From: Molossus alvarezi
Lineage: Eukaryota; Chordata; Mammalia; Chiroptera; Molossidae
Length of the DNA stretch: 64,000 nucleotides
Assembly (NCBI GenBank): GCA_037176705.1
Contig: CM073890.1
Span: forward strand, 93,920,591 to 93,984,590
Reading direction: 5' to 3'
Shown here piece after piece: positions 11,857 to 22,137 of this stretch. The notes beneath the pieces are model-generated. The model searched no databases. It was not told the DNA's origin and was given only the letters and a program-made list of their open reading frames with translations. The position numbers were made by a program, and so were the translations under genes. Numbering within the stretch: the stretch's first letter is position 1; every line of letters begins with the position of its first letter.

Positions 11857-11964
11857 AGATATCTCTGGGAGCTATAAAGGAAGCATGATGAGTGTAAAAC
11901 TTTGAAAATTAGTGATTGATTAGACTCATTTTGGAACAGTGAATCTACTGAATAAAAATATTTA

Positions 11965-12480
11965 GCAGTATAGTGTAGCGCTAAAGACCTCAGTTTGGCC
12001 CTGGCCGGTTTGGCTCAGCGGTTAGAGCGTCGGCCTGCGGTCCTGAGAGACCCGGGTTCAGTTCCCGCTAAGGGCGTGTACCTTGGTTGCAGTTTGTCCC
12101 CGGACCTGGTCGGTTGTGCGGGTGGCAGCCACTCGATGTGTTCCTTTCGCATCGATGTTTCTCTCTCTCTCTCTGTTCCTGTCTCTCCCTCCCACTCTAC
12201 CTGAACAAAAAATGGAAAAAAAATGTCCTCAGGTGAGGATAAAAAAAAAAAAAAAAAAAAAAAAGACTTCAGTTTGGAAGATAAACAGACCTAGACTTAA
12301 AACCTGGACCTGCCACTTACCAGCCTCTAGTACTTAACTGTTTTATGCCAGTTTCCTCATTAACAAAATGGGCCAGTGACCAGTACCTACTGCTGGTGGT
12401 ATAATGAGAATTAAATAAGATAATCTAAGACAATGCTTTGTATGGTAACTGCCAGATAGTAAAGGTTCAGTAAATATTGG
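11965..12480 (-). mobile_element. MIR SINE split by a Ves SINE
   Basis: Antisense MIR. The left part 'tagtgtagcgctaaagac' precedes the Ves insertion. The right part 'cttaaaacctggacctgccacttacc', 'cagtttcctcattaacaaaatggg' and 'ataatgagaattaaataagataat' follows it at 12278-12480. The Ves TSD lies in the MIR sequence. Confidence 0.75.
11999..12261 (+). mobile_element. Ves SINE, full length
   Basis: Complete sense copy: head ccctggccggtttggctcag, A and B box regions (12007-12062), CT-rich body, then 'gtcctcaggtgaggat' and an A22-24 tail. A 16-bp TSD, aaagacctcagtttgg at 11983-11998 and aaagacttcagtttgg at 12262-12277, has one mismatch. Transcription, if any, would be by RNA polymerase III and mobilisation would need L1 in trans. 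Inserted into a MIR. Confidence 0.96.
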
Positions 12481-12534
12481 CTTGAAAAAAAATGAGGGTA
12501 GAATTATGATCTAGCTTTGAATTTCTTTTAGTCC

Positions 12535-12590
12535 CGTTCTGTCTAATGTGGTGGCCACTGAACACATATGTCACTATCTCACACTTAGTG
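12535..12590. mobile_element. Fragment of an old DNA transposon-like repeat
   Basis: 'gttctgtctaatgtggtggccactgaac' resembles one end of the element at 19643-19965. Short and diverged. Confidence 0.35.
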
Positions 12591-13300
12591 GGATGCTATA
12601 ATTGAAAAAGGCAATAAAAAGTGTTTCCAGAATTTAGAACAATTTGAACCTGTACACATTTCTGGTAGGAACGTAAAATGATGTAACTACTTTGGAAAAC
12701 AATTTGGCAGTTCTTCAAAATGTTAAAGATGGAGTTATCACATGATCCAGAAATTCTCTTAGGTATAGATAAAAAGAAATGAAAACACATGTCTACACAA
12801 AAACTTATGCACAAGGGTTCATAGCACCATTATTCATAATAGTCAAAAAGTGGAGAAAACCCAAATGTCCATCCCCCAAATGGGTCAGCTAAGCATTCCA
12901 TACAATGTAATATTATTTGGCAATAAAAGGAAGTACTGATACATGCTACAACATGGATGGACCTTGAAAACATTATCCTAAGTTAAAGAAGCCAGTTATT
13001 AAAAACATATACACTGTGTAATTCTTCTTGTACAAAATGCCCAGAATAGACAAATTCATAGAGATATAAATTAGGTTAGTGTTTGCCTAGGGCTGGGGGT
13101 TGGGGGAATGAGAATGATTGTTCAAAGGTACGTAGTTTCCTTTCAGGGTGATAAAATGTTCTAAATTAGATAGTGGTGAGAATTGCACAACTCTGTACTA
13201 AAGACTGTTGAATTGTACACTTTAAATGGTTTAATATAATGGTATGTAAATTATATCTCAGTAATGCTATTAAGAACAAAACATGGCGCCCTCTCAAATA
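12590..13300 (+). mobile_element. Old L1M 3'-end fragment
   Basis: Covers the end of ORF2 and the 3'UTR of an old L1: 'acatttctggtaggaac', 'ggaaaacaatttggcag', 'cattattcataatagtcaaaaag', 'acatggatggaccttgaaaacat', then 'gcctagggctgggggttggggg' and 'gtacactttaaatgg'. Many substitutions and stops; non-functional. Confidence 0.85.
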
Positions 13301-13354
13301 AAACACATTAAAAAAACTTTGTAGAAAAATAGGGGAAATATAAAATTTACCAAG

Positions 13355-13500
13355 CAACATCATGTAATGGAGAGAGCATTGGCCAAGAGTCAAGGCCTAG
13401 ACTTTAGGGCTGCAGTTCCTACTTACTAACAGCAAGGCCTAGAGCAAATCTCTTAACTTCTGTATTCATCCTCTTCATTTATTAAAGGATGAGGGCTTCA
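13355..13500 (-). mobile_element. MIR SINE fragment
   Basis: 'catgtaatggagagagcattggcc', 'ggcctagagcaaatctcttaac' and 'ttaaaggatgaggg' follow antisense MIR order. Confidence 0.6.
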
Positions 13501-13974
13501 TTTCTGATATTTGGTGGTAATGATGTTTTTCCTGTTGAACTGACAGAGCAGTTATTGCATCAGATTCTCAAGAGGCTTGATGATCTCAAACATGTAAGAG
13601 CTGCTGCTTCTGGCTTCAGCCCTGTACTCTCTCCTTGCTGATAAAAATCTGATGAAATACCTGCAGGAGATCCCCAGGATGCCAGGCTAATGAAACAGCC
13701 CTCCTCAGCAAGGACTGCATAGTATATTCCCCTAGGAATCCTGCAAAGAGAGAGGGCTGTTCTCATTTTTGGTGGAAGCATTTGGTTCAGGCTATGCCAT
13801 TCCCTTGTAGACCAAAAGGGGTGTGAGGGAGAGAGGAAAAGCACTCTTCAAGTCGTCTCTGCTCAAATGATCTTTCTTATACTCTATCAAGAATAAAACA
13901 AGAAATATCACCAAGTATAGACTTATCTCAAAAAGAATAATGTAAATGTGGAAGGGGAAGGAATATTTGTTCCA
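13501..13974. other. Unassigned stretch
   Basis: Nothing recognised. A 94-codon antisense frame at 13560-13844 has no domain signal. Confidence 0.35.
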
Positions 13975-14100
13975 ATCATTTCATCTCACTGAAATGCATA
14001 AATTACTGACTGGAGGTTTGAATGACTTGCTCAGGGTCCCATTATCTGTTGAACTGGAATTAGAACCCTTGACTGTTGACTTCAATTCTGATGCCTTTTT
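13975..14100 (+). mobile_element. MIR SINE fragment
   Basis: 'tgaatgacttgctcagggtcccat', 'ggaattagaacccttgactg' and 'ttctgatgcc' follow sense MIR order. Confidence 0.55.
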
Positions 14101-14429
14101 CTTTGACCTAAAATAATACATCTTCTCAGTTGAATTTCACAGAGTGGGAAAAGGAAGATTTAGCCTCATACATACCTGCGTTTCATTTAAGTGATCAAAC
14201 ATCCAATTAAATCACAAGTGAATGTTGAAGAAATTAAATCTGAGCTTTTCTCTGAAAGAATTACTTCAATCAAATAGAAGGTCAGCATTTCCACGCTCTT
14301 TTGTTGACAATTTGGTACGCCTCCTGCCTCAGAACTTGGCTATCTTCCTTTCTCTAGGTTCACTTAGTTGGTGATCTCATGCTGTTTCACTATAAATATG
14401 CCTCTGTCTTATTCATAACTGACAACCAG

Positions 14430-15275
14430 TCCATCAGGAAATCCTACTGACTTGACCTTCAAAATATATCCAGAGTCCAGCCACTTCTCCATTATCATTG
14501 CTTCCATACTGATCCAAGCCACCATCACCTTTCTTCCCTGGATTACTGCCATAGCCTCCCGACAATTCTCGTGTTTCTGCTCAATATACCAGGCAAAACA
14601 ATGCTTTGAAAGAAGCTAAGTCAAATTATGTCACAACTCTCCTCAAACTCCACCATGGCTTCCTGTCAAAGTTCTTACAGTGGCCTCCAAGGCCCTGCAT
14701 GACCTATCCCCTGCTCCTTCCTACCTCTTCTGCTCATTCTGCTCCTACCATGCAGGAGTCCCCTCGCTATTCCTTGAGCAAGGCATATGTACTCACCTCA
14801 GAGTCTTGGCTCTGATTCTGTTGGAAATACTTTTCTACAAGGGTAAATACTAAAATGTATTCAAGTTTGTAGACTTTCATTAAGTAATCACAAATACAAA
14901 ATTAGATGCAAGTCCTTGAAGGGGTCCCTGAAAGTTAGGGATCTTGAAATTTAAACTTCACTAGCTTTATAGTAGATCCACCTCTTTTCTTTTCTCAGAT
15001 GTCTACTTGGCTGACTCCCTCACCTCCTTCAAAGCTTTGTTCTAAATCTTAACCTTCTCAATGAGGTCTGCCATGACTACTCTGTTTAATATTACAAATT
15101 GTCAATCTACTACTCTATTGTTCTACCATAGCACTTATCATTGTTTAACACACTATGTAATTAACTTATTATATTTACTGCCCTCCTCCCCCCAACAATG
15201 GAATGTAAGCTTTAGGATCACCAGTCATTAGAACAGTATTGGCATTGAATAGATGTTCAATAGACATTTGTAAAA
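14430..15275 (+). mobile_element. L2 LINE 3' end, two segments
   Basis: Segment 14430-14815 keeps the last part of L2 ORF2 ('ccctggattactgccatagcctcc', 'tcctcaaactccaccatggcttcc', 'tggcctccaaggccctgcatgacc'). Segment about 15000-15275 keeps the end of the ORF and 3'UTR ('ctcaatgaggtctgccatgac', 'atagcacttatcattg', 'ggaatgtaagcttt', 'tagatgttcaatagacatttg'). The 14820-14995 stretch between them is unassigned and may be a later insertion or local divergence. Long extinct. Confidence 0.72.
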
Positions 15276-15414
15276 GGGATTTATTTCTATTTCTTTAATG
15301 ACATTTAAAAAGCAGTTGGAATTCCTGGGCCTGGCATATACTAGATGCTCAGTTAGCCATCTTGAAGATTAAGTTAATTTTTAAAAGCCATCATTGCTAT
15401 TAGTCATTCAGTAT

Positions 15415-15870
15415 CTAGCATGTGTCAAGTTCGTTTTTACATTCTCTTGACCCCCCTATTAAGTAGATACTGTTATTTTTACCATTTTGCAGATGAGAGA
15501 ACCAAGATGAAATATATTTATTTTTTTATCCTCACCCAAGAACTTTTTGGTTTTTTTTGCATTTATCTTCAATTAGAGCGGGAGGGAGAAAGGGGGAAAG
15601 AGAGAGAGAAATATCGATGTGAGAGAGACACATCGACTGGCTGCCACCCACACAACCCCAACTGGGGCCGGGGACAAACTGCAACCGAGGTACATGCCCT
15701 TAGCAGGAACTGAACCCAGGACTCTCTGGTGTGAGGGCCAACGCTCTAACCGCTGAGCCAAACCAGCCAAGGCCCAAGATCAAATATATTGCCTATGGTC
15801 ACATAGCTCAGAATTAACCAAAGGAAATCAAACCCAGGACTGTCTTATTCCAAAGCCTGTGATCTTTCTA
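15415..15870 (+). mobile_element. MIR SINE split by a Ves SINE
   Basis: Left half 15415-15518 includes 'attaagtagatactgttatttttaccattttgcagatgag'. Right half 15774-15870 includes 'cctatggtcacatagctcag' and 'caaacccaggactgt'. Together they rebuild the MIR order once the Ves copy and one TSD are removed. Confidence 0.75.
15519..15773 (-). mobile_element. Ves SINE, full length
   Basis: Antisense copy flanked by a 17-bp TSD with one mismatch (ccaagatgaaatatatt at 15502-15518, ccaagatcaaatatatt at 15774-15790). Tail side at left, antisense 3' segment 'atcctcacccaagaac', purine body, tRNA-like head at right. Inserted in a MIR. Confidence 0.95.
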
Positions 15871-15984
15871 CTTTGCTAGTAGGAAGTGAAATTAATACTC
15901 CAGTTTCTTTCTGGCGTGGCTGAGGGAGGCCATGAAAAAAACTGCCTGAATTTGAGATTAATGAATAGCTCCAATATACACTTG

Positions 15985-16330
15985 CTTTGCATCCCCGGGA
16001 AAGTTTCTTTTATTATTATTTAATCTTTATTCATTTTAGAGAGTGACGAAGGGAGAGAGAGAAAGATAGAAACATCGATGAGAGAGAACATTGACTGGCC
16101 ACCTCCTGCATGCCCTCCACTGGGGATCAAGCCCACAACCTGGGCATATGCCCTGACCAGGAATCGAACTGGTGACCTCTTGGTGCATGGGTTGACTCTC
16201 ATCCACTGAGTCACATTGGCCAGGCCTGGGCAAATTTCTTAACCTCTGAGTTTGTTTTCTCATCTGTAAAATGGACCTTACAGTGCCTGGTTTAAAGAAA
16301 AGATAAGTGAAGTAAAGGAGATAGTATTTA
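15985..16330 (-). mobile_element. MIR fragment interrupted by subtype-B SINE
   Basis: The right part ('gggcaaatttcttaacctctgag', 'tcatctgtaaaatggacc') is antisense MIR. The left flank before 16010 carries the matching TSD only. Confidence 0.55.
16010..16226 (-). mobile_element. tRNA-derived SINE, subtype B
   Basis: Antisense copy with 13-bp imperfect TSD (gggaaagtttctt 15997-16009, gggcaaatttctt 16228-16240). Body reads 'tcattttagagagtgac', 'ccacctcctgcatgccc', and head 'atccactgagtcacattggcc'. Diverged CpG positions suggest it is older than the canonical Ves copies. Confidence 0.9.
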
Positions 16331-16735
16331 ATATCGAAGCTTTAATAAGCATCAAATAAATATCCCCTTCAAAGGATTTGAAAGAGTTTATGATTAAACA
16401 CACACATTCATAAATAGAATTTGGAGGGTGTGAGCCAGTTGCTATGGGGAAGTCAGTGGCAGGGCTTTTCTGGAGCCAAGTACACAGAGGCTGGGTTCAA
16501 GGAAACAATGTTGCAAACCACAAGGGGATAAAGGGACACTCTTCTGAAGTTACATTTTGTCCTTGCCTCCCACAAGTTGGCTTGCTCACATCTTTCAGTA
16601 AAACACTAGAGTAGGTCTTTTTTCAACACTTTGCTGAATGAGTGTCACGGGATACCTGACGTTTCCTGGAATTGAGTCATCCCATGCAAATATCTGAAGT
16701 GCTAAATGAAAGAAAAACTCCAACTTGTTATATTT
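16331..16735. other. Unassigned stretch
   Basis: No feature recognised. Confidence 0.4.
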
Positions 16736-17110
16736 CTGACTAAATAACAGAGCCTTGAAAAATAGCAGCTTAAACAAATAGAACTTTATTTTCCTTTCAT
16801 TTAAAATAAATCTATAGGTAGTCAGTCCAGGGGTAACAGTGTTCCATTATCATCAGGGACTAGAGCTTTCAGGTTTTTGTATCACCATCCTTGGTTTGTG
16901 CCACTTGATGGCTGCTGGAGCTCCCTATTGATAGAAGGAAAGTTGAAGGGTGTGCCCCTTCCTTTTAAGGAGTCATCCTATCATTTCTACAGTTGCATCT
17001 TGTCTGCTTGCATATGACTAACCAGAAAGCAGTCACATGATCATACACAGCTACAAGGGAAGCTGGAAAATGTAGTTTATTAACTGAGTATGTTGTGCCC
17101 AGAGCAAAAC
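16736..17110 (-). repeat. Possible ancient LTR/MER repeat
   Basis: 'taacagagccttgaaaaatagcagcttaaacaaatagaactttatt' and 'aagggaagctggaaaatgtag' recall an antisense old LTR-like repeat. Family not assigned. Confidence 0.35.
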
Positions 17111-17721
17111 CAGGTTTTGTTATAAGGAAGGGAAGGACCAATATTGGGAGACATGTTGGTTCACAGATTCATTATCGGCTTTTATTTCCTTTCTAACTCT
17201 AAACTGTGAGAATAACTGAATACCTCTGTTGCTCTGAATACTAGTTAAGAATGTGTGTTTATATAAATTATCATTATTTAACCCTTATATAGTCAGTAAA
17301 ATGCCACAGGTTAGGAGTCAATACATGTCTAAAATTATGAAACAAAGTGGAATGCAATAAAAACTCAAAATCGGATTCATTTTCAACTGAATAATTTCAG
17401 CTGACCTAAGGTGATAGGTGAGTCGAACCCCAGAAAAGTATTAAAAAAATTTTTATTTTTTATTTTGTGGTAGCGATATATTTGGGTAAATTGTTTAATA
17501 GCAAGAGTTTTAAAAATATTTTTTAATGTGCTTTTTAAAAAGAGATTTGCTTGATTAAGAGAATGTGATTAAATTTTTAAGTCTAGTGTATAGGACAAAG
17601 AATTGCTTAAACTCTCAGAAAGGTTTCATTTATGAGATTTGTAAGTCTGATTTTTTTTTCAGTGTTTAAGGTGTTTGAGAGAATATAGTAAATTTGTGAT
17701 CATGGTTTGAAATATCTAAAG
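17111..17721. other. Unassigned AT-rich stretch
   Basis: No feature recognised before the SPIN copy. Confidence 0.4.
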
Positions 17722-17945
17722 CAGTGGTTCTCAACCTTCCTAATGCCGCGACCCTTTAATGCAGTTCCTCATGTTGTGGTGACCCCCAACCATAAAATTA
17801 TTTTTGTGGCTACTTTATAAGTGTAATTTTGCTACTGTTATGAATCGCCATTGGAAATATGTGTTTTCTGATGGTCTTAGGCGACCCCTGTGAAAGAGTC
17901 ATTCAACCCCCAAAGGGGTCGCAACCCACAGGTTGAGAACTGCTG
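17722..17945 (+). mobile_element. SPIN non-autonomous hAT transposon
   Basis: 224 bp bounded by 16-bp terminal inverted repeats CAGTGGTTCTCAACCT (17722-17737) and its near complement AGGTTGAGAACTGCTG (17930-17945). Between lie 'aatgccgcgacccttta', 'tgtggtgacccccaaccat', 'gctactgttatgaatcg' and 'ggcgacccctgtgaaa', the signature of SPIN ('space invader'). No transposase: this is an internally deleted MITE-like copy that depended on an autonomous SPIN. No convincing 8-bp TSD (atctaaag left, gaaaggaa right). SPIN is known to have entered several tetrapod lineages, including vespertilionid bats, by horizontal transfer. Confidence 0.93.
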
Positions 17946-18168
17946 GAAAGGAATATGATTAGTTATGCAGGAGGTATTGGTCACTTAAATTCTCATTCAT
18001 TAAATTTATGAATGAATTGCACATTAATCAAAGAATTAATGAAAGGTGTTCCATTTGATTTATAAAAAGATATTGAATATATAATAGCATAAAATACAAT
18101 ATAAAAATAGTATTTGTGTGTTGTTCTTAATGGCTTAAAAAATAGCAGGTTTAAAAATGAAACCTTCA

Positions 18169-18380
18169 TCCTGGCCAGGTGGCTCACTTGGTTGGAGGGT
18201 CATCCTGTATACCAAATTAGTTTCAGTTTCAATCCCTGGTCAGGGTGCATGTGGGAGGCAACTAGTTGATGCTTCTCTCTCACTTCTATATTTATATCTC
18301 TTTCTCTTTCTCCCTCCCTCTATCTCTAAAAAGTCAATAGAAAATCATATCCTTGGGTGAGGAGCAAAAAAAGAAAAAAA
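18169..18380 (+). mobile_element. Diverged Ves-related SINE
   Basis: Sense copy: head 'tcctggccaggtggctcacttgg', B-box-like 'gtttcaatccctgg', CT-rich body at 18275-18330 and 'ccttgggtgaggag' before an A-rich tail. More diverged than other copies; TSD not clear. Confidence 0.78.
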
Positions 18381-18469
18381 TCTTTAACATAATGGATATC
18401 TATTAAAATTCAAGTAATTGGGAGTGCTCATTGCACACACAAAAGCTCTCTCTGTCATTAAAAAACCAC

Positions 18470-18610
18470 TAATAGGCCATTTCACAGATGAAGAAAGTAA
18501 GGTTCAGAGTAGTTAAGTAATTTGCCTCATATCCCATAGTGGGTCACACAGTTGGGATTCCAATGGAATTTCCCACTGCTCTCTCAGTTAAGGCTACAGT
18601 TCTATTTCTA
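18470..18610 (+). mobile_element. MIR SINE fragment
   Basis: 'ggccatttcacagatgaagaaagtaagg', 'gttaagtaatttgcctcat' and 'gtcacacagttgggattcc' follow sense MIR order. Confidence 0.7.
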
Positions 18611-18879
18611 GGAGGGAGTTCTAGGCCTTCCAGCTGGGAAGCCAAGGTTTAGGTAGACTGTCTTTCACTTTGGATAGAATTGAGATACCCTGGCTAAATG
18701 CCTCTGTAGTGAGAGCTTCCAAGACTCCTCACATGAGTGATAGAAACAGATGCCATATTTTTATTGTCTTTAGTTAATTTATTTTAACTGAAAAAATAAT
18801 ATATACACAATTTAAAAATCCATGAAAATTTATAAGGTATAAAAGAGTCTGTGAAAAGTAAGTTGTTCTAATTTGCCTC

Positions 18880-19045
18880 ACTTCAAACAAAAGAAAAAAA
18901 ATGCAAAAACAAAACTGGCAATACCAAGGTCTAGTGAAGTTGTGGAGCAACTGAAATTTTCATACAATCCCAGTAGGAATAACAAATGGTAGAGCCATTT
19001 CAGAAAACAGTTTGAAATAATGTTAAGAATAGAGAAGAGTGTAAT
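18880..19045 (+). mobile_element. Old L1 fragment
   Basis: 'ctggcaataccaaggtctagtg', 'atcccagtaggaataac' and 'agaaaacagtttg' match the distal ORF2 region of old L1. Short, diverged. Confidence 0.55.
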
Positions 19046-19326
19046 CTCAACTATGTAAAAATTATTCATACATTTTAAAAGTTTAAGAAGACAGTTTGCT
19101 AACATGTTGATCATGGTTATCTGTGGTAGGTGATTTTATTTTCGCTCTTACTGGCTTCTGTTTTTTTCTTAAAAATACCCCAGGATTTGTTACCCACAAT
19201 TGTTATTGTGAAAGAAACATTCTAAGGTTAAGGGTACTCAGCAGATGTGTACCCTTTACCTTGGATTTCAGATCACTGGTGTTAATTGTTCTACAGAAGC
19301 GTATCATCTTGAAAATCTACACTGTA
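19046..19326. other. Unassigned stretch
   Basis: No feature recognised. Confidence 0.4.
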
Positions 19327-19457
19327 CATTCCTTGTGCACAATGCCTAGAGTCTAGAGGCTCTAATATTTGAAACCTGAAAAAATGAATTAGTTTCTAAA
19401 TGCACAAAGAAAATGGTCATATAAAATTATTAACTATTTAGTTAAATGTCTATGAAA
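19327..19457 (+). repeat. Local direct repeat, copy 1
   Basis: About 130 bp that recur in the same orientation at 20893-21036 (offset ~1.57 kb). Shared blocks include gcacaatgcctagagtct, atatttgaaacctgaaaaaa, tttctaaatgcaca and tatttagttaaatgtcta. It carries a ~14-bp deletion relative to copy 2. Confidence 0.8.
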
Positions 19458-19642
19458 ATCTGCATTTGTGAGTTTTGTCTCCAAAAACCCCAAGCAATAA
19501 CATTTTGAAATAAAATACAATACACTATACCATAATATTGGAAAATATTAGCAGTTTTCTTAGGAATTTAAATATGGCTCTGTTTATACTTCTGTTGTTA
19601 AAGTTCACACTATTAAATATGAGATTCAAGACTCTTAAGACT

Positions 19643-19965
19643 CCACTGTCCAGTACAGTAGCCATCAATCATCTGTGGTTATTGAGCACATGAACTGTGG
19701 CCAGTCCTAAGTGAGAGGTGCTGCAAATGTAAAATACACACCTGATTTTAAAGACTTGGAATTAAAAAAAAGAAAGAAAAGTAAGATATATTAGTAATTT
19801 TAAATTGATTACATCTTGAAATAACATGTATATATAAATTAAATAAAATGTATATTATTACTGTTACCTGTTTCCCTTTCATTTCTCCGTAGGGTTACTA
19901 GGAAAATTTAAGTTCCATATATGGCTCACAGTATATTTATGCTTTAAAATGTGTTCTCCATCTAG
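19643..19965. mobile_element. Old DNA transposon-like repeat
   Basis: Starts 'actgtccagtacagtagcc', contains 'gtcctaagtgagaggtgctg', 'gtaaaatacacacctgattt' and 'taaattgattacatcttgaaataac', and ends near 'tatggctcacagtatattt'. I recognise this layout as a common old mammalian DNA-transposon fossil, probably hAT, but cannot fix the subfamily. Confidence 0.5.
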
Positions 19966-20892
19966 CTTTTGAGCCTCCTGCTTGCTCACAAACTATACAG
20001 ACCCCGCCCTCATTCCCCTTGTAAGCTACAATGCCCGTTTTCTGCTGCTCTTTCCTCGGCTGCAATACATTTCTCCACTTTAATTCATGCTTCGGTCCTA
20101 TTGATCCTTAGACCCAACTAAAATGCTGCCATATCAATGAAGCTTTCTACATTAATGGGGATCCTTTTCAGCTGCATGCAACAGAAACCACAGTTAGATA
20201 CCTCAACCAAACAGGTAGGTGTTTCTCCTCATGTGTCCAGAGGCGGGTCAGTCCAGGACTGGTGCAGCAGCTTCCTGACATCATCAGCCTCCAGGTTCTT
20301 GCTGCCTGTGTGTTTCACCATCCTTGGTGTGGGACTTCTCTAGTCACGGCCACTTTTTAGTCACTGGACAGCTGATCCACCTTCAGCCATAAGTCTGCAT
20401 TCCAGGTAGGGAGAAGAAAAAGAAAGAAAGGAGAAAAGGGAGACATCTATAATAGGAAAGCAAACTTTTCCAGAAATTTTCAGCAGACTTTCACTTGTAT
20501 TTCACTGCCCAGGACTGTATCAAATAGATATCCTATTTTGCAAGACAGAGAGAAAAAAAAATATTTTTATGGTTTTGCTATTGTTTTTGTTCTTGTCATT
20601 GGCTTTTTTTTTGCCCCCTGAAAAAATTGCTACAAGGAAAAATTAGTGAGAAAAGAGGATTCTAGTAGTGCCTGACTACATCTTTGATTTTATTGGTCAC
20701 AATTTATTTCCCTGGGTGGTGCTGGATACACACTGAAAATGTTATTATTTTTGCTTCCCTCCTCCTAGTTTGCAGAGGGACTTTGTTTCCCCTGTAAACA
20801 TAGTTTTTCTTTAAGCAAAGAACACAACAGTTGATCATATTTTGGATTTTCTTAATTACGGTGATATTCCAGTATTACCTCTGGGGTCTTTT
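19966..20892. other. Mostly unassigned stretch
   Basis: 20145-20420 contains 'ttttcagctgcatgcaacagaaacc', which resembles an unnamed old repeat. The rest shows no recognised feature. Confidence 0.35.
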
Positions 20893-21036
20893 CATTCATT
20901 GAGCACAATGCCTAGAGTCTAAGAGCTTTTCAGGGGCTTAAATATTTGAAACCTGAAAAAAATGTATTGGTTTCTAAATGCACAGAGAAACTATTAATAT
21001 AAAAATCATCAAATATTTAGTTAAATGTCTAGGAAA
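20893..21036 (+). repeat. Local direct repeat, copy 2
   Basis: Partner of 19327-19457, about 80% alike by eye. Contains a short extra block ('ttttcaggggct') absent from copy 1. Homology ends abruptly on both sides. Confidence 0.8.
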
Positions 21037-21258
21037 TATATAGTTATATTTAATATATTGTTAAATTTAGTATTCACAAAATGTTATGTTAGAAATATAT
21101 TTACAGATTATGGTCTCACTTTCTTGAGTATGCATAATGATTATACAGAAATCATAGCCAATCAGAAATTAAATGATTTACTTATAGCTTTAGTAGACAT
21201 TACAGTTGCCTCCCCACATCCTTTCCAGGCAGATTATTGCTCCAAGCCTTTCACAATA

Positions 21259-21683
21259 CAATAGTTCCCCCTTGTCTGCAGAGGATACAGTCCAAGACCT
21301 TCAGTGGGTGCCTGAACCTGCAGATAGTAGCAAACCCTGTATATACTGTTTTTTTCCTATACATACATAGCCATGATAATGTTTGATTTATAAACTAGGA
21401 ACAGTAAGAGATTAACAACAATGATAATAGAACAATTATAACTATAGTGTAATGAAAATTATGTCAATGTGGTTTCTGTCTCAATATTTTATTGTATTAG
21501 AGAGAAGTCCTTGAATAATGTTGTTTTGTTCAACTACCTTTTGTTATAATGTTGATGAGAAAAAAAACCATTTCCTTGCTCGGGCCACTGTGTGGAGTTT
21601 GCATGTTCTCCCCATGTCTGCATTGTTGACCACAGGTAGCTGAAACCATGGAAAGCAAACCTGTGGATAAGGGGAAGACTACA
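21259..21683 (+). mobile_element. Tigger-type (MER8-like) DNA transposon
   Basis: Left end 'caatagttcccccttgtctgcagagg' and right end 'cctgtggataaggggaagactac' are diverged inverted repeats of the Tigger2/MER8 type, with 'ccaagaccttcagtgggtgcctgaacctgcagatag' and 'taagagattaacaacaatgataatag' inside. No transposase. The segment at about 21565-21632 does not fit the family (see findings). Confidence 0.75.
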
Positions 21684-21734
21684 GGATCTGTAATTGTAAG
21701 TGAGTGACTAAGTTGAAAATGAAGAGGTCTAATT

Positions 21735-22000
21735 CATTCTGGCCAGTGAAACATGAATAGAAGTATTCTGGCCTTCTCTGTCTGCTCCTCTTGTGAATGA
21801 GGAAGGATTTTGCCCTTATTTCTGCTGGCAGCCATCTATATCATAACCATAGAAAGACCTAGGTTTAGGATAAAGTCCACACTTGTGGTATGCAGGGCAA
21901 AGAGAGAAAGGCCCTTGTAAACACGGTGACTCCACTAAATCAAGAGTCCTGAAGTCTGACCAACTTCTGGTATTCCAGTTGTGCACTAGTGAATCTCTGT
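21735..22000 (+). mobile_element. Possible old LTR fragment
   Basis: 'ttctggccagtgaaacatgaatagaag' followed by 'attttgcccttatttctgctggcagccatc' resembles the same LTR group as 11345-11750. Family not fixed. Confidence 0.4.
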
Positions 22001-22069
22001 TCTCATTAGTGCAAACTGCTTTAAAAATAAATGACACAGAAGGGAAGATGGTGATGGGTAGGACCAGAG

Positions 22070-22137
22070 GAAGGGTGAGTGTGTGAGAGGGAGGGTGAGT
22101 GTGTGAGAGAGTGAGCGAGTGTGTGAGAGTGAGTGGA
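22070..22137 (+). repeat. GTGTGTGAGAG-type short tandem repeat in L1 5'UTR
   Basis: Imperfect tandem units of 'gtgagtgtgtgagag' near the 5' end of the L1. Read on the minus strand it makes Ser/Thr/His/Leu-rich frames that are not genes. Confidence 0.85.

Noticed and set aside
11999..12062. tRNA-like sequences with A and B boxes in many copies
   Set aside because: No acceptor stem or CCA-compatible tRNA fold; they continue into a SINE body and are SINE heads, not tRNA genes.
12083..12337. Frames with RLERRPAVLRDPGSVPAKG-like sequence, recurring throughout the window
   Set aside because: These are translations of Ves SINEs; the shared peptide is a shared repeat, not a protein family.
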